Shown here in pieces: positions 1 to 11,490 of a stretch of 64,000 nucleotides of DNA (within the stretch, counting starts at the first letter, position 1; the number at the start of each line of letters is the position of its first letter). The stretch is from Candidatus Wolbachia massiliensis (GTDB lineage Bacteria; Pseudomonadota; Alphaproteobacteria; Rickettsiales; Anaplasmataceae): assembly GCF_014771645.1 (NCBI RefSeq), contig NZ_CP061738.1, forward strand, positions 759,044-823,043. The letters run 5' to 3'. Both the position numbers and the translations under genes were made by a program. The notes under the pieces were generated by a model. The model saw nothing but the letters and a program-made list of their open reading frames with translations. It did not search any database and was not told the DNA's origin.

Positions 1-117
1 GTGCTGACGCTTGATTTAAGCGCGATTTGGCTGAATGTAGAAAAAATTTAAAAGACACGCAGCCCCAATAATTTTATATAATCCGCCAAAAGATACCTTA
101 ACTTTTTTACTGAATTT

Positions 118-297
118 GGTCATGAAATCTGCAGATCAAAGACAAATCTCGCTATTATAATAATAGGATTGAAGAGGTTTGTCAAGTAACTTTTTTAGTT
201 TCTATTGCCAGCGTTATACGCTGGAATGACAAAGAATAGTGAGTTTTTCATGTAAATAATGATTATGCAGGAAATCCGATTTTTTTCTTTAGTAATA
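118..297. repeat. Decayed dispersed repeat and short palindrome
   Basis: The gap before the ferredoxin gene has no convincing ORF. At about 175-198 it carries the motif gaggtttgtcaagtaac, which recurs near 7810, 14735, 42465, 59355 and 63840 and marks one end of a dispersed intergenic repeat. At 207-230 lies a palindrome (ccagcg/cgctgg) followed by gaatgac, the typical end of the short palindromic elements found inside genes elsewhere in the window. Bases 1-117 show nothing recognisable beyond AT-rich sequence. Confidence 0.5.
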
Positions 298-672
298 TCA
301 CTCTAGATTTTCATCAAAATAAGCCTTTTTGTCTTTTTTTTCTTTGTACTCTTCTGCTGTATCAAGGGGTTGCTTCTGAGCTGTGATATTTGGCCACTTT
401 TGCGAGTATTCTACATTTATATTGTAAAATGATTTTAAAATTTTTTGTTCACTACTCAGTAACTCTTCATTTAATGCTAAAATGTCTTTTATGGAATCAT
501 CAGTTACAATTGCATCTACTGGGCATTCAGGTATGCACACTCCACAATCGATACATTCATCCGGGTTGATTACGAGCATGTTTTTACCTTCGTAGAAACA
601 GTCAACAGGACATACTTCCACGCAATCCGTATATTTACATTTGATGCATTTATCTGTAACAAAATGTGTCAT
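298..672 (-). CDS. fdxA: Ferredoxin FdxA (7Fe-8S / two-cluster type)
   Basis: Small soluble electron carrier of 124 residues. Cysteines 9, 12, 17 and 21 and cysteines 40, 43, 46 and 50 form the two Fe-S binding sets. The N-terminal half ([21 protein letters not shown]) is almost the signature of Azotobacter vinelandii ferredoxin I. The tail also fits this family: a WPNIT motif followed by a charged end. In this family the first site usually holds a 3Fe-4S and the second a 4Fe-4S cluster. The redox partner cannot be told from position: the gene stands alone, divergent from dprA. The family assignment is firm; the cluster content is inferred. Confidence 0.93.
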   Translation of the reverse strand: MTHFVTDKCIKCKYTDCVEVCPVDCFYEGKNMLVINPDECIDCGVCIPECPVDAIVTDDSIKDILALNEELLSSEQKILKSFYNINVEYSQKWPNITAQKQPLDTAEEYKEKKDKKAYFDENLE

Positions 673-817
673 AAAGCACTGTATATTTATATCATCTTGG
701 GTACACTAAACTGATAAGAAATTCAAGTCTTTTGGTAAAATGTTTATTAATGTATACTATAGTTTAAATATTAATAAGTGTTGATTATTTTTTAAGCTTC
801 TGGAAGAAAGTCCCTTT

Positions 818-1909
818 ATGAAGATAAACGAATTGAATAATGAAGAGTTAAAGATATGGCTGAGCCTAGCTAGAACTATAGGACCACTAAAGTTTTCTAG
901 CGTTCTAAAAGCGTGTGGGTCACTGGACGAAGTATTAAAATATCTCGATGGGTTGGCTAACAATAAAAAGGTGTATGGCATTGAGGATGCGCAAAAAGAA
1001 ATCAATGATGCAAAGAGAATTGGAGCTAAAATCATACCTGCATGTAGTCCAGATTACCCTAATATTTTAAGAAATATCCTGGGTTATCCTCCTGTAATAA
1101 CTGCGCTTGGTAATGTGTCTTTGTTAAACCGTGAGATAATTGCAATAATCGGTGGTCGTAACTCTTCAGTAAATGGAAAGAATTTTGCCAGTAAGCTGGC
1201 ACTTAATTTAAGCGAAGCTGGGTTCGTTGTCGTTTCTGGGCTTGCAAGAGGAATCGATACTGCAGCGAATGGTGTAATATATAAAAACCACCCCACTATC
1301 GCTGTTACAGCGAGTGGAATTGATGTAGTGTACCCAAGAGAAAATTTTGATCTATACAAAAAAATCACTGAGGATGGTGGATTAATAATTACTGAGCTTC
1401 CATTTGCTACTAAACCAAAGCCTCAGTATTTTCCTCAAAGAAATCGAATTATATCTGGTTTGTCGCTGGGTGTGACAGTGGTTGAAGCATCGAAAAGTTC
1501 TGGTTCTCTAATAACGGCAAATTTTGCTCTGGATCAAGGAAGAGAAGTGTTTGCGGTTTCTGGTTTTCCTTTGGATTCACGGTGTAGTGGTAGCAATTAT
1601 TTAATTAAGAACGGTGCTAAACTTATTGAATCTGCTGATGACATAATAGAGAGTATTAGGTTCAGCTTACCTCCTCGGCAAAAAAGCTTGTTCGATGTTG
1701 AGCACAGCCAGAAAAATATAAAGCAGGAAGAATTACAACAAGCAAAGTCTGTTATAGTAAGTCATATCAACTCCGTATCCATTGATATAGATGAGCTTAT
1801 TTTAGCAAGTGGATTATCCACAGGTCTGGCTTTAATGGCTCTCTTAGAACTGGAGTTGGAAAGCAAAATAGAGCGATCACCAGGAAATAAAATATCGTTA
1901 ATTTTCTAA
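818..1909 (+). CDS. dprA: DNA-processing protein DprA
   Basis: DprA binds incoming single-stranded DNA and loads RecA during transformation. The 363-residue protein shows an N-terminal helical region (residues 1-70), then the Rossmann-like DprA core: a GGRNSSVNGK segment near residue 108, SGLARGID near 140, an FPQRNRIISGLS motif near 205 and SGSLITA near 228. A C-terminal winged-helix-like segment (from about residue 310) is also present. The gene is full length and has a purine-rich stretch (ggaagaa) upstream of the ATG. It is intact although comEC in the same window is interrupted, so it may now serve recombination rather than uptake. The family call is secure; the role in this organism is inferred. 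Confidence 0.95.
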   Translation: MKINELNNEELKIWLSLARTIGPLKFSSVLKACGSLDEVLKYLDGLANNKKVYGIEDAQKEINDAKRIGAKIIPACSPDYPNILRNILGYPPVITALGNVSLLNREIIAIIGGRNSSVNGKNFASKLALNLSEAGFVVVSGLARGIDTAANGVIYKNHPTIAVTASGIDVVYPRENFDLYKKITEDGGLIITELPFATKPKPQYFPQRNRIISGLSLGVTVVEASKSSGSLITANFALDQGREVFAVSGFPLDSRCSGSNYLIKNGAKLIESADDIIESIRFSLPPRQKSLFDVEHSQKNIKQEELQQAKSVIVSHINSVSIDIDELILASGLSTGLALMALLELELESKIERSPGNKISLIF

Positions 1910-1919
1910 ATTGCTTTAG

Positions 1920-3293
1920 CTACAAAATTTTGCTTTCTTCTATGCAGTGGGCCAAATCGAGAAAAGTAAACCTATCTCTTGTTGCAAATGCAAGATCGAC
2001 CACTTTGCAATACTGCTCTTTGTTCCAACTGAGGTGCTCTGGTAAGTGTGGAATTGACAAATCTTCAAACATTTTCTGTAGCTGTTTTGCAGGTAGTAAA
2101 TTTTGTTTAATCAAACTGGAAATATTATTCCATTCTTTATAAATAATCCCTCCGATTTTTTGCTGCATAATTTGCTTCTGTTCTAGAATTTTTATAAATT
2201 CGGAATTATCAAAGACATGTTCTACATTCAGAGTAGTCGGCTTGATGATAGGGTTTTGTATTGATAATATCTTTTCCTGCAAATTAGCCATGGTAATCGC
2301 TGTAACAGCAACTTTCTCACCATGTAGTGAGAGATAATCTTTTGTTACCAGCTCCATTGCGTGAGCTATCATATGCTCTCCCTGGCTTGCAGAGTAGCTG
2401 CCTTTTGATATTACCATTCCAAACCCTGAGACCAGTAAGGCTTCCATAAGTAATAGGATTACATCTGTGCTTTTTTGTGTGAGCTGCATATACTCTCTTA
2501 GCAAGGTTTGCTCCAAGTCACGAACAAGTGTAAAAGGTAATTCATTGTATTCTGTACCAAGTAACAGGTGAGATAATAGCCAATCAGCTTGTACTGTTGA
2601 GCGGCAAATGAAATCTGTAAATCCGCTTAGTGTAAGGCGTAGTGGTGCGTTGGCAATGATATCGGTATCAATGTATATTCCCTTGGGGAGATGTGCCTCA
2701 AACGATTTTTTATATCCATCTACTAGTATTGAAGCATTTGCAGAGCTGTATCCATTCATAGAAGCAGCCGTTGGAAACGATATATAATCTTTTTTTTCAA
2801 GGTAACTTGCATATTTGCAGATGTCGTTAACAGTGCCACTGCCAAGCGCAACTATTAGATCACTATCTTTTGCCTTGTTCCTAACCAGATTTACAGTTTC
2901 GAGAGAGGCGTTTGATGTCATTCCAGTGCCTGGCACTGGAATCCAGTTTTTTGATCGAAAATGTTGTATAGTGTGCTGTTTACAATCAACTTTGCTGGAT
3001 CCCAGTGTCTGGGCACTGGGATGACACCCTTCTGGTAGAGTAGAATCACAATTTTCGTACAGATGTGCGTCACGCGCTGGAATGACAAGCGGAGCTGGAA
3101 TAATTAGGTGAGAAATTTTATTAAATACATTTTGATTTAAAAATTTTGCTGTATTTTCATCTGCAACTAGAAAAATATCATTTCCGTATTGCATGCATAT
3201 TTCATAGATATTGTCAATAAGTTGATGATCTACTATTATCTCTCTTATAAAAGAGAGTTTGGCTTGGTGTAATATTTGTTTTAAATAATACAT
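1920..3293 (-). CDS. Glycerol-1-phosphate dehydrogenase-like protein (iron-containing alcohol dehydrogenase superfamily)
   Basis: The 457-residue protein belongs to the glycerol dehydrogenase / sn-glycerol-1-phosphate dehydrogenase fold. Visible features are the nucleotide-binding VALGSGTVND (residues 148-157), FPTAASMNGYSS downstream, and metal-ligand candidates: the Asp in SGFTDFIC, the His in QGEHMIAH and the His in LHGEKVA. Related enzymes reduce dihydroxyacetone phosphate with NAD(P)H; substrate specificity here is not proven. About residues 69-128 are not family sequence: they are encoded by a palindromic repeat inserted in frame (2916-3090), just before the nucleotide-binding segment. 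The gene is convergent with dprA, ten bases apart. Whether the 60-residue insert is tolerated is unknown, but the rest of the frame is open. Confidence 0.82.
   Translation of the reverse strand: MYYLKQILHQAKLSFIREIIVDHQLIDNIYEICMQYGNDIFLVADENTAKFLNQNVFNKISHLIIPAPLVIPARDAHLYENCDSTLPEGCHPSAQTLGSSKVDCKQHTIQHFRSKNWIPVPGTGMTSNASLETVNLVRNKAKDSDLIVALGSGTVNDICKYASYLEKKDYISFPTAASMNGYSSANASILVDGYKKSFEAHLPKGIYIDTDIIANAPLRLTLSGFTDFICRSTVQADWLLSHLLLGTEYNELPFTLVRDLEQTLLREYMQLTQKSTDVILLLMEALLVSGFGMVISKGSYSASQGEHMIAHAMELVTKDYLSLHGEKVAVTAITMANLQEKILSIQNPIIKPTTLNVEHVFDNSEFIKILEQKQIMQQKIGGIIYKEWNNISSLIKQNLLPAKQLQKMFEDLSIPHLPEHLSWNKEQYCKVVDLAFATRDRFTFLDLAHCIEESKIL
2916..3090 (-). repeat. Compound palindromic element inserted in frame in the G1P dehydrogenase-like gene
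   Basis: Three related arms occur in a row: an inverted repeat around ccagtgcctggcactgg (2924-2940), one around cccagtgtctgggcactggg (3000-3019), and a single half ending in gctggaatgacaa (3077-3090). The outer ends have the form gtcattccag / ctggaatgac. On the coding strand it contributes about 60 residues, including KNWIPVPGTGMTS, without a stop. The same kind of sequence appears inside priA and the large oxidoreductase gene and between genes. Confidence 0.85.
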
Positions 3294-3335
3294 AGAGTGT
3301 TTACAATATAGTAATATCAGTATTTCAAGGTTGAT

Positions 3336-4541
3336 ATGAAGATTGACCCTGTAGAACTAACTAAAGAATTAATTTCTTTCAAGAGTATAACACCAAGGGA
3401 CGATGGAGCAATAGAGTATATAGCAGCAATCCTCAAGAAAAGCGGTTTTGATTGTGAAATTTTAGAGTTCGGTGATAATGGAGCTAGAGTAAAAAATCTC
3501 TATGCGAAATATGTAAACGGAGTACCAAACTTGTGTTTTGCTGGCCATGTTGATGTAGTGCAACCAGGTCAGTTAAAAGACTGGACATCTGATCCATTTA
3601 ATCCAGAAGTTAGAGATAGGATGTTATATGGAAGAGGTGCAGCTGATATGAAAAGCGGAGTAGCTGCGTTTGTTGCTGCTATGGTAAATTTAATTGCAGA
3701 AAAGTTTCAATTCAGTGGTTCGATAAGTGCATTGATTACTGGCGCTGAAGAAAGCATGGAAGAATATGGAACAAAAGCAGTTTTAGAGTGGATGGGAAAT
3801 AAGCAAAAGAAGATAGATTATTGTGTGGTTGCTGAGCCAACCAGTAGTGAAAAGTTGGGTGATACTATAAAAATAGGCAGAAGAGGCTCTGCGACATTTG
3901 AGCTGATTTGCCATGGAAAACAAGGGCACGTTGCCTATCCAGACTTGGCGGACAATTCAATATATAAGATGGTATCGATATTGAGTAAGATAAAGGATAC
4001 TACTCTTGATAATGGTAATAAATATTTTCAGCCTTCAAATTGCGAAATTACTACTATTGATGTTGGAAACAATGCTGACAATATAATACCTGGTTCGATA
4101 ACTGCAGGTTTCAACATTAGGTACAACAATATACAAACACCTGATGGTCTATATAAGCTAATTGATAGAATATGCTCCAGTGTGACTAACGATTATAAAC
4201 TTTCTATGCATAGTGGTAGGGACGTTTTTCTCTCTACCCCCGATAGGAATACTGATATTATGCTTGATGCGATAAATAAAGTAACCAATATTGATGCTAT
4301 GCTGAGTACCAGTGGTGGCACATCTGACGCAGCATTTATCAAAGATGTTTGTTCAGTGATTGAATTTGGTATGATCAGCAAAACTGCACATCAAGTAAAC
4401 GAATGTGTATTAGTGAGTGACATAGACAAACTAACAGCTATATATAAGGAATTTATAAAAAATTACTTTTACCCTACTAATAAGATATTAAATCAGATCA
4501 ATATAGTCAGTAATATATCTGAAGGTCCATTGTTAGCTTGA
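3336..4541 (+). CDS. dapE: Succinyl-diaminopimelate desuccinylase
   Basis: DapE hydrolyses N-succinyl-LL-diaminopimelate to diaminopimelate and succinate in the lysine/peptidoglycan precursor pathway. The 401-residue M20-family zinc hydrolase shows CFAGHVDVVQPG (first metal site, about residues 67-78), YGRGAADMKSG (about 98-108), the catalytic/metal GAEESMEEYGT (about 143-153) and a late His in SKTAHQVNE (about 352). A roughly 25-residue tail after the family core is unusual and probably lineage-specific. It starts 42 bases from the divergent dehydrogenase-like gene. argD in this window could supply the upstream aminotransferase step. Confidence 0.93.
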   Translation: MKIDPVELTKELISFKSITPRDDGAIEYIAAILKKSGFDCEILEFGDNGARVKNLYAKYVNGVPNLCFAGHVDVVQPGQLKDWTSDPFNPEVRDRMLYGRGAADMKSGVAAFVAAMVNLIAEKFQFSGSISALITGAEESMEEYGTKAVLEWMGNKQKKIDYCVVAEPTSSEKLGDTIKIGRRGSATFELICHGKQGHVAYPDLADNSIYKMVSILSKIKDTTLDNGNKYFQPSNCEITTIDVGNNADNIIPGSITAGFNIRYNNIQTPDGLYKLIDRICSSVTNDYKLSMHSGRDVFLSTPDRNTDIMLDAINKVTNIDAMLSTSGGTSDAAFIKDVCSVIEFGMISKTAHQVNECVLVSDIDKLTAIYKEFIKNYFYPTNKILNQINIVSNISEGPLLA

Positions 4542-4801
4542 ATTATAAGTAGCTGATCTACATCAACTACGTACTGGATCTCTTGCATAACCAATTTATG
4601 GAAGGAATTTTTAGGACCTTGGAGAAAAGCGAAACCAGAAAGATTTACTCTATAAGTTATCCTAGTGCCCCGACACTGTAATCTCATCAAGAACGGTGTA
4701 GCTACTTTTTATGCCTACCAAATCAATTTAACAAGCCCAGTGGGCTGATTACTTTTAGTAAAAACAGAATGTCCGTAGCTAAGTTTATGTGTCTTCCAAA
4801 T
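4542..4801. other. Gap between dapE and gyrB with a decayed palindrome
   Basis: The 260 bases between the two convergent genes hold no convincing gene. A short minus-strand ORF at 4493-4690 overlaps the end of dapE and looks like chance. The segment around 4660-4695 (agtgccccgacactg, then aatctcatc) resembles a degraded short palindromic element. aagcccagtgggctga near 4733 can form a small hairpin. Confidence 0.3.
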
Positions 4802-7312
<2,511 letters not shown>

Positions 7313-7840
7313 TCCTAGTCACTTCAGCTACAAATATTCAAGAAATTTACCAAATAGTGAAAAAGGCAAAAGGAACCCTGGTCAGTATCTATTTTAAAAA
7401 CTTGGCGTTGATGCCTTATACGCTTGACAAGTAGCTGACTTTGGGATTGTAAATACCCATAATTTCATGATAAGGGAATTTCGAAGTTTGTCAAGTAATT
7501 TTTTTATGAAAGAAATAAGATTGGTTAATTTTTTAACTACTCTGAAAAAAGACAAAAGAAACCCTGCAACGTGAGTTGTTTGCTGTTCTCTCAAAAACTT
7601 GGCGTCCGATTCTCTCTTACATCGCTTAATAAGCGAGGTTCAGCTAATGTAGATAAAAATTTATAAAGACATGGAGTTTCTATATTGCAAAAATTAAACA
7701 TAACACGCCTAGTTTTTTGTTGTGCTTTGTCACTTAATACAAAGTTTGATGATAAATTTTAGGCCTAAAACACCCACAATACTATGGTTATGATAAGTGG
7801 ACTGGTGAGGTTTGTCAAGTAATCTTTTTAGTTACACTCC
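7313..7840 (+). repeat. Compound dispersed intergenic repeat
   Basis: Tandem-like units begin with aagaaatttaccaaatagtg then aaaaaggcaaaaggaaccc (about 7340-7380), with a degenerate second unit at 7500-7570. The right part, 7597-7838, is nearly identical to the reverse complement of 59342-59582. It includes ttataaagacatg, gccta symmetry around aaattttaggcctaaaa, and ends in gaggtttgtcaagtaa. Relatives lie at 14688-15138, 42008-42520 and 63395-63856. No open reading frame in it looks coding. Confidence 0.85.
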
Positions 7841-7901
7841 CAGATACTAATTATCTTCTTGGCAGTCCCGGACCAATTAATATATAGCTTTTGAGAGGTA
7901 A

Positions 7902-8708
7902 TCATTTACCCTTTTTAAAGGGTACATTTTCATTAAATAAGCAAACTGTACTCGATCCGTTTCTTAAGGTAAATACCGAGCCCACTCTTTCAATTATGAG
8001 ATAATCATCAACTGTACGGAAATTTACTATAGATTCATACCCTGCGGAATCAACCATAAAGACTGCTGGAAAATCGGAATTCACCTTATTAAATTGCAAA
8101 TATGTAAATTTTCCATCATCAAAGACTTTAGTTGGTATTATTGACTCGCTACCCTTGACATGTGAAATGGAATAATGAAAATTTAAGCCTTTTTTTACAA
8201 CCTCAATATCATTTATGTCAGGAATAGTAGTATGACTAGCTTGCTCTAGGATATCACCGTTATTAGTTGTGTAAATTTCATTACTGTTGAATAGTGGATA
8301 AAGAAACCTTACTTCATATGCTAGCCTTGGGTCATCCAGTCCAGTTGCTTCCTCAGCATGAAGTTCAAAGTAATAAACTCTTTTGTTAGTAATTACAGTT
8401 GCATTGGTATCGGCGATGTCATCTATAGGTTTGATAAATAACCTGTTACCTTGAGGAACAAGCTGCCAACCAGTTGGGTCACCCATTGAAAGGTTTTGTA
8501 TTTCTTCACCTGGCTCAAACAATATACTGGATTGGTAACCATAAAAACCTGTATACTTATGTATAGCCTGTGGATTATAATTCATCACCTTTATATGATT
8601 GTCTGCAGCCATTGAACGTGGTTCCTGCTTTGCAAATGCATCACCACCACAAAAAAATAACAGTACAGCAAACAATAGGCTAATCATAATATTAAAATCA
8701 TACACCAA
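7902..8708 (-). CDS. virB9: VirB9-family type IV secretion protein (orphan copy)
   Basis: VirB9 forms part of the outer-membrane core of the type IV secretion channel. The 268-residue protein has an N-terminal hydrophobic signal (MISLLFAVLLFFCGGDAFA, from the internal Met 8) suggesting export. It then has the VirB9 N-domain with GYQSSILFEPGEEIQNLSMG (about residues 58-77), a LFIKP strand, and EVRFLYP (about 128-134). The C-terminal VirB10-contact region is recognisable (HYSISHVKG, DDGKFTYLQF, NFRTVDDYLIIERVGSVFTLRNG). No other vir gene is adjacent, so this is likely the detached second virB9 paralogue of Wolbachia. Either Met 1 or Met 8 could be the start; Met 8 gives a more typical signal peptide. 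Confidence 0.88.
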   Translation of the reverse strand: MVYDFNIMISLLFAVLLFFCGGDAFAKQEPRSMAADNHIKVMNYNPQAIHKYTGFYGYQSSILFEPGEEIQNLSMGDPTGWQLVPQGNRLFIKPIDDIADTNATVITNKRVYYFELHAEEATGLDDPRLAYEVRFLYPLFNSNEIYTTNNGDILEQASHTTIPDINDIEVVKKGLNFHYSISHVKGSESIIPTKVFDDGKFTYLQFNKVNSDFPAVFMVDSAGYESIVNFRTVDDYLIIERVGSVFTLRNGSSTVCLFNENVPFKKGK

Positions 8709-8783
8709 TTATGATTTTATCATTGAGAAACATGAACTGCAACTGTTAAGGTACTTTCTCATACGCTATTACCCTTAAAAATT

Positions 8784-9695
8784 CTACATATTTTCAAACT
8801 CGCCAACTAAAGTTTTCATACCTTTTGGTAAGTCAGATTTAAATTCCACATATCCTTTACTTTTTGGATGGTATAATCCTAGTCTATAGGCGTGTAGCGC
8901 TTGTCTGTTGAAATTACGGATAAAATCAGAATTTTTAGCATATTTTGCACTTTTACTACTATTTTTTCCGTAAACTTGATCACCAACTATGGAATGTCCT
9001 ATGTGGCTCATATGTACTCTAATTTGGTGTGTTCTACCCGTCTCTAAAGTGCATTTAACTAGGCTTGCTGGCCCTATAACTTTCTGTACTGAGTAATGAG
9101 TGACTGCTAATTTTCCGGTTGTTTTTGTCACGCACATCATTTCTTTATTACCACGTTTTGGAACAATATTAGTTTTTATGGTTCCCTGGTTAGAGGGTAA
9201 TATTCCCCAAACTACTGCTAAATATTCCCGCTTTACTTTACGATTTAATAACAACTCAGACAAAAAACTGTGGGCTTCCTCATTTTTTGCAATTACCATT
9301 AGCCCACTGGTATCTTTATCAAGTCTGTGAACAATTCCTGGTCTTACATGGCTATATGGAATTTTACCAAGATGCGCAACAACTGCGTTTAGGAGTGTAT
9401 CGTTGTTTGTTCCAGCACCTGGATGCACTGTTAATCCACTTTGCTTATTGAGAACTATAATGTCCTCATCTTCGTAGATGATATCAAGTTTTATATCGTA
9501 ATTAGGCTCAATTGAGGTGAATACATCAGGTTGCGCGAGATGCACCATATACTCCTCACCCAGTTTTACTATGCGATCGTTGTTAATTACAGGTACACCA
9601 AGTAATTTTACCTGCTTATCTTGTATCAATCTTTGCGCTTTACTGCGTGATATGTTGCACTCTTCAGCTATGTAGGTATCTAACCTTTTCATCAC
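8784..9695 (-). CDS. rluD: RluA/RluD-family 23S rRNA pseudouridine synthase
   Basis: Converts uridines to pseudouridine in large-subunit rRNA; RluD acts on helix 69. The 303-residue protein has an N-terminal S4 RNA-binding domain (residues 1-60, RLDTYIAEECNISRSKAQRL). The catalytic domain follows, with HPGAGTNNDTLLNAVVAHL (about 108-126) and GIVHRLDKDTSGLMVIAKN (about 137-155), where the Asp of HRLDKDTSG is the family nucleophile. GRTHQIRVHMSHIGHSIVGD lies further on. S4 plus these motifs fit RluD best; RluC is the main alternative. The start is the second of two adjacent Met codons or the first; nothing decides. Confidence 0.9.
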   Translation of the reverse strand: MMKRLDTYIAEECNISRSKAQRLIQDKQVKLLGVPVINNDRIVKLGEEYMVHLAQPDVFTSIEPNYDIKLDIIYEDEDIIVLNKQSGLTVHPGAGTNNDTLLNAVVAHLGKIPYSHVRPGIVHRLDKDTSGLMVIAKNEEAHSFLSELLLNRKVKREYLAVVWGILPSNQGTIKTNIVPKRGNKEMMCVTKTTGKLAVTHYSVQKVIGPASLVKCTLETGRTHQIRVHMSHIGHSIVGDQVYGKNSSKSAKYAKNSDFIRNFNRQALHAYRLGLYHPKSKGYVEFKSDLPKGMKTLVGEFENM

Positions 9696-9725
9696 TGTTG
9701 ATATTTGAGGTTATATCTATAATAA

Positions 9726-11444
9726 CTACCCTACACAAGCTTCTGCAAATGCTGCCCGAACATTTTTATCTACGAAATCAACTTTTGTACTAGGAAGATC
9801 GCCTTGTTTTTCAATATAGCAAATTGTCTGAGAACCGTTCCTCCAGTGGATTATTATTTTATTGTTAAAGTTTCGTAATGTCGACTCACTAACCTTGTTT
9901 TCTTGATCATCTTTTTCTTCCAGCTTAATAGATTCTAATACGTGATATAAAAATTCACTTGGTTTGCTGTTGATTTTTTCTTTCCATTCGTCTGTTTTTT
10001 CTTGTTCAGCAAGCTTTTTCTCAGAATTTTCTACATCTCGTTGTGGATCACTAGAGGTAGTGCTGCTAGTTTCAGAACTGATGCCACTATCAAGTTCTTT
10101 TGGTTGAGCTTGTTTGTTTTTTAGTTCTTCCAACTGTTTTTTCAATTCCTTAACTTCATTTTGCAACTCTTCTGCCTTCTCTTTGTGTCTTTTTATCGTT
10201 GCAAAGAACTCATCGTTATTGCCACGTTGACTACTATCACTTGATTCTTCATTTTTTGCAAAGTAGCCTATATACGATCTAACATTGAACGCTTTTACCT
10301 TAGAGTAGATTTCTTTTATCAGATCTGCCACACTTGGTGAACCTACATCTTTCGCTAGTTCTTTGCCATTATTTAAAATTTGTGAGATTTCTGCATGCAG
10401 CCAATCTAAATCTTTTTTGATATCTTCTCTAATTTTTTTGAGATGCTCAAGAGTTTCTTGAATCTTTTTACTTGAAGGGTTTAGAAGGTTCCCCTTAAGC
10501 AATTTATTAGCTTCAGCTAGTTGTTCATTTAGTATATTACAAACATCATTTTTAAAACCAGTTAAAAATCTCTCAAATAATTTCAAGGCTTGTGATTGTA
10601 AATTATTCTCCTCCTCACTCTCAAATTTATTCTCCATTACCGATGCAACATTGCCTTTTCTCCATGGGAGTAAAATATCCACATTACCGAGTTTTTTAAC
10701 ATTATTGCGTACATTATTTACTTCATTATTCCTTAGCCTACTTAATGTTATGCATATACCAACAACAGCAATAATGCTTACTGCTGCAACAAAAGCACAT
10801 TCTTTCCAACCTCTGACATGGACAAAGCCAAATCTTGCTAATGCGCCAGCTATAATTAGCCCACTTAACGCATATGGTACAGTAAGCAAAATAACTTTAT
10901 TTCTATTCTCTTGCCTTTTGTTTTCTAACATTTCTCCCTGTTTTTCGGAGATTGGTAAAATTATAGAAAAATTTTCTTTTTTGTTACCTATGGGGCTCAT
11001 GTCTGGAATAATTTCTATTGCTGACGCATTCTGAGCAATTTCATTTATCCCATCACTTTCTCCACCCCTAATCTTTATATCTATTGGGTTATCACCATCT
11101 TTTGACTTCTCATCTTTTATTTCTTGCTTGTATACATATCTTAGAGCAAGAGAGGCTAATAAAACTACCCCAAGAATAACAGAAACAGAAGCATAAGCTG
11201 GCATTAATTGTGAATTAAAGATGTCTGTGATATAACTCAAATTATTATGGGTTATTATCACTGCAGCAATATAAGCTGAGGAAAATTGAAGCCAAGTATT
11301 AAAAGCTGCTATCGGTAGGGTATTATTTACAGAGTACTTCTTTGTTGCATACCATACTTGAGTGGGGTACCCAATGACTTTGTTTAGCTGGTGTGAACCA
11401 TGGTTCATCTCAAAAACAAACTTTCTTGAATCATCTGAGGTCAT
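9726..11444 (-). CDS. Unrecognised membrane protein with C-terminal coiled coil
   Basis: I do not recognise a family. The 572-residue protein has four predicted membrane segments as two pairs (about residues 44-65, 82-104, 185-206 and 213-233). The first pair is separated from the second by a charged, asparagine/glutamate-rich stretch. The remainder is soluble and helical, with a heptad-rich coiled coil (AEELQNEVKELKKQLEELKN, about 415-445) and a Ser/Thr-rich, low-complexity segment (SGISSETSSTTSSDPQ). There is no cleavable signal. The architecture resembles lineage-specific Wolbachia membrane proteins that could expose a cytoplasmic or host-facing helical domain. It sits alone between rluD and the comEC remnant. 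Confidence 0.75.
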   Translation of the reverse strand: MTSDDSRKFVFEMNHGSHQLNKVIGYPTQVWYATKKYSVNNTLPIAAFNTWLQFSSAYIAAVIITHNNLSYITDIFNSQLMPAYASVSVILGVVLLASLALRYVYKQEIKDEKSKDGDNPIDIKIRGGESDGINEIAQNASAIEIIPDMSPIGNKKENFSIILPISEKQGEMLENKRQENRNKVILLTVPYALSGLIIAGALARFGFVHVRGWKECAFVAAVSIIAVVGICITLSRLRNNEVNNVRNNVKKLGNVDILLPWRKGNVASVMENKFESEEENNLQSQALKLFERFLTGFKNDVCNILNEQLAEANKLLKGNLLNPSSKKIQETLEHLKKIREDIKKDLDWLHAEISQILNNGKELAKDVGSPSVADLIKEIYSKVKAFNVRSYIGYFAKNEESSDSSQRGNNDEFFATIKRHKEKAEELQNEVKELKKQLEELKNKQAQPKELDSGISSETSSTTSSDPQRDVENSEKKLAEQEKTDEWKEKINSKPSEFLYHVLESIKLEEKDDQENKVSESTLRNFNNKIIIHWRNGSQTICYIEKQGDLPSTKVDFVDKNVRAAFAEACVG

Positions 11445-11490
11445 AAATTTCCTTATATTTCAATTTAATTAATTGTATATTAATGGCACT

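Noticed and set aside
4493-4690. 65-codon minus-strand ORF between dapE and gyrB
   Set aside because: It overlaps the end of dapE, has no family pattern and covers a decayed palindrome; chance ORF.
7394-7594. 66-codon ORF in the repeat upstream of virB9
   Set aside because: It lies inside a dispersed repeat whose other copies do not keep the frame.
10651-11034. 127-codon plus-strand ORF opposite the membrane protein gene
   Set aside because: It is a hydrophobic shadow of the membrane segments on the other strand.
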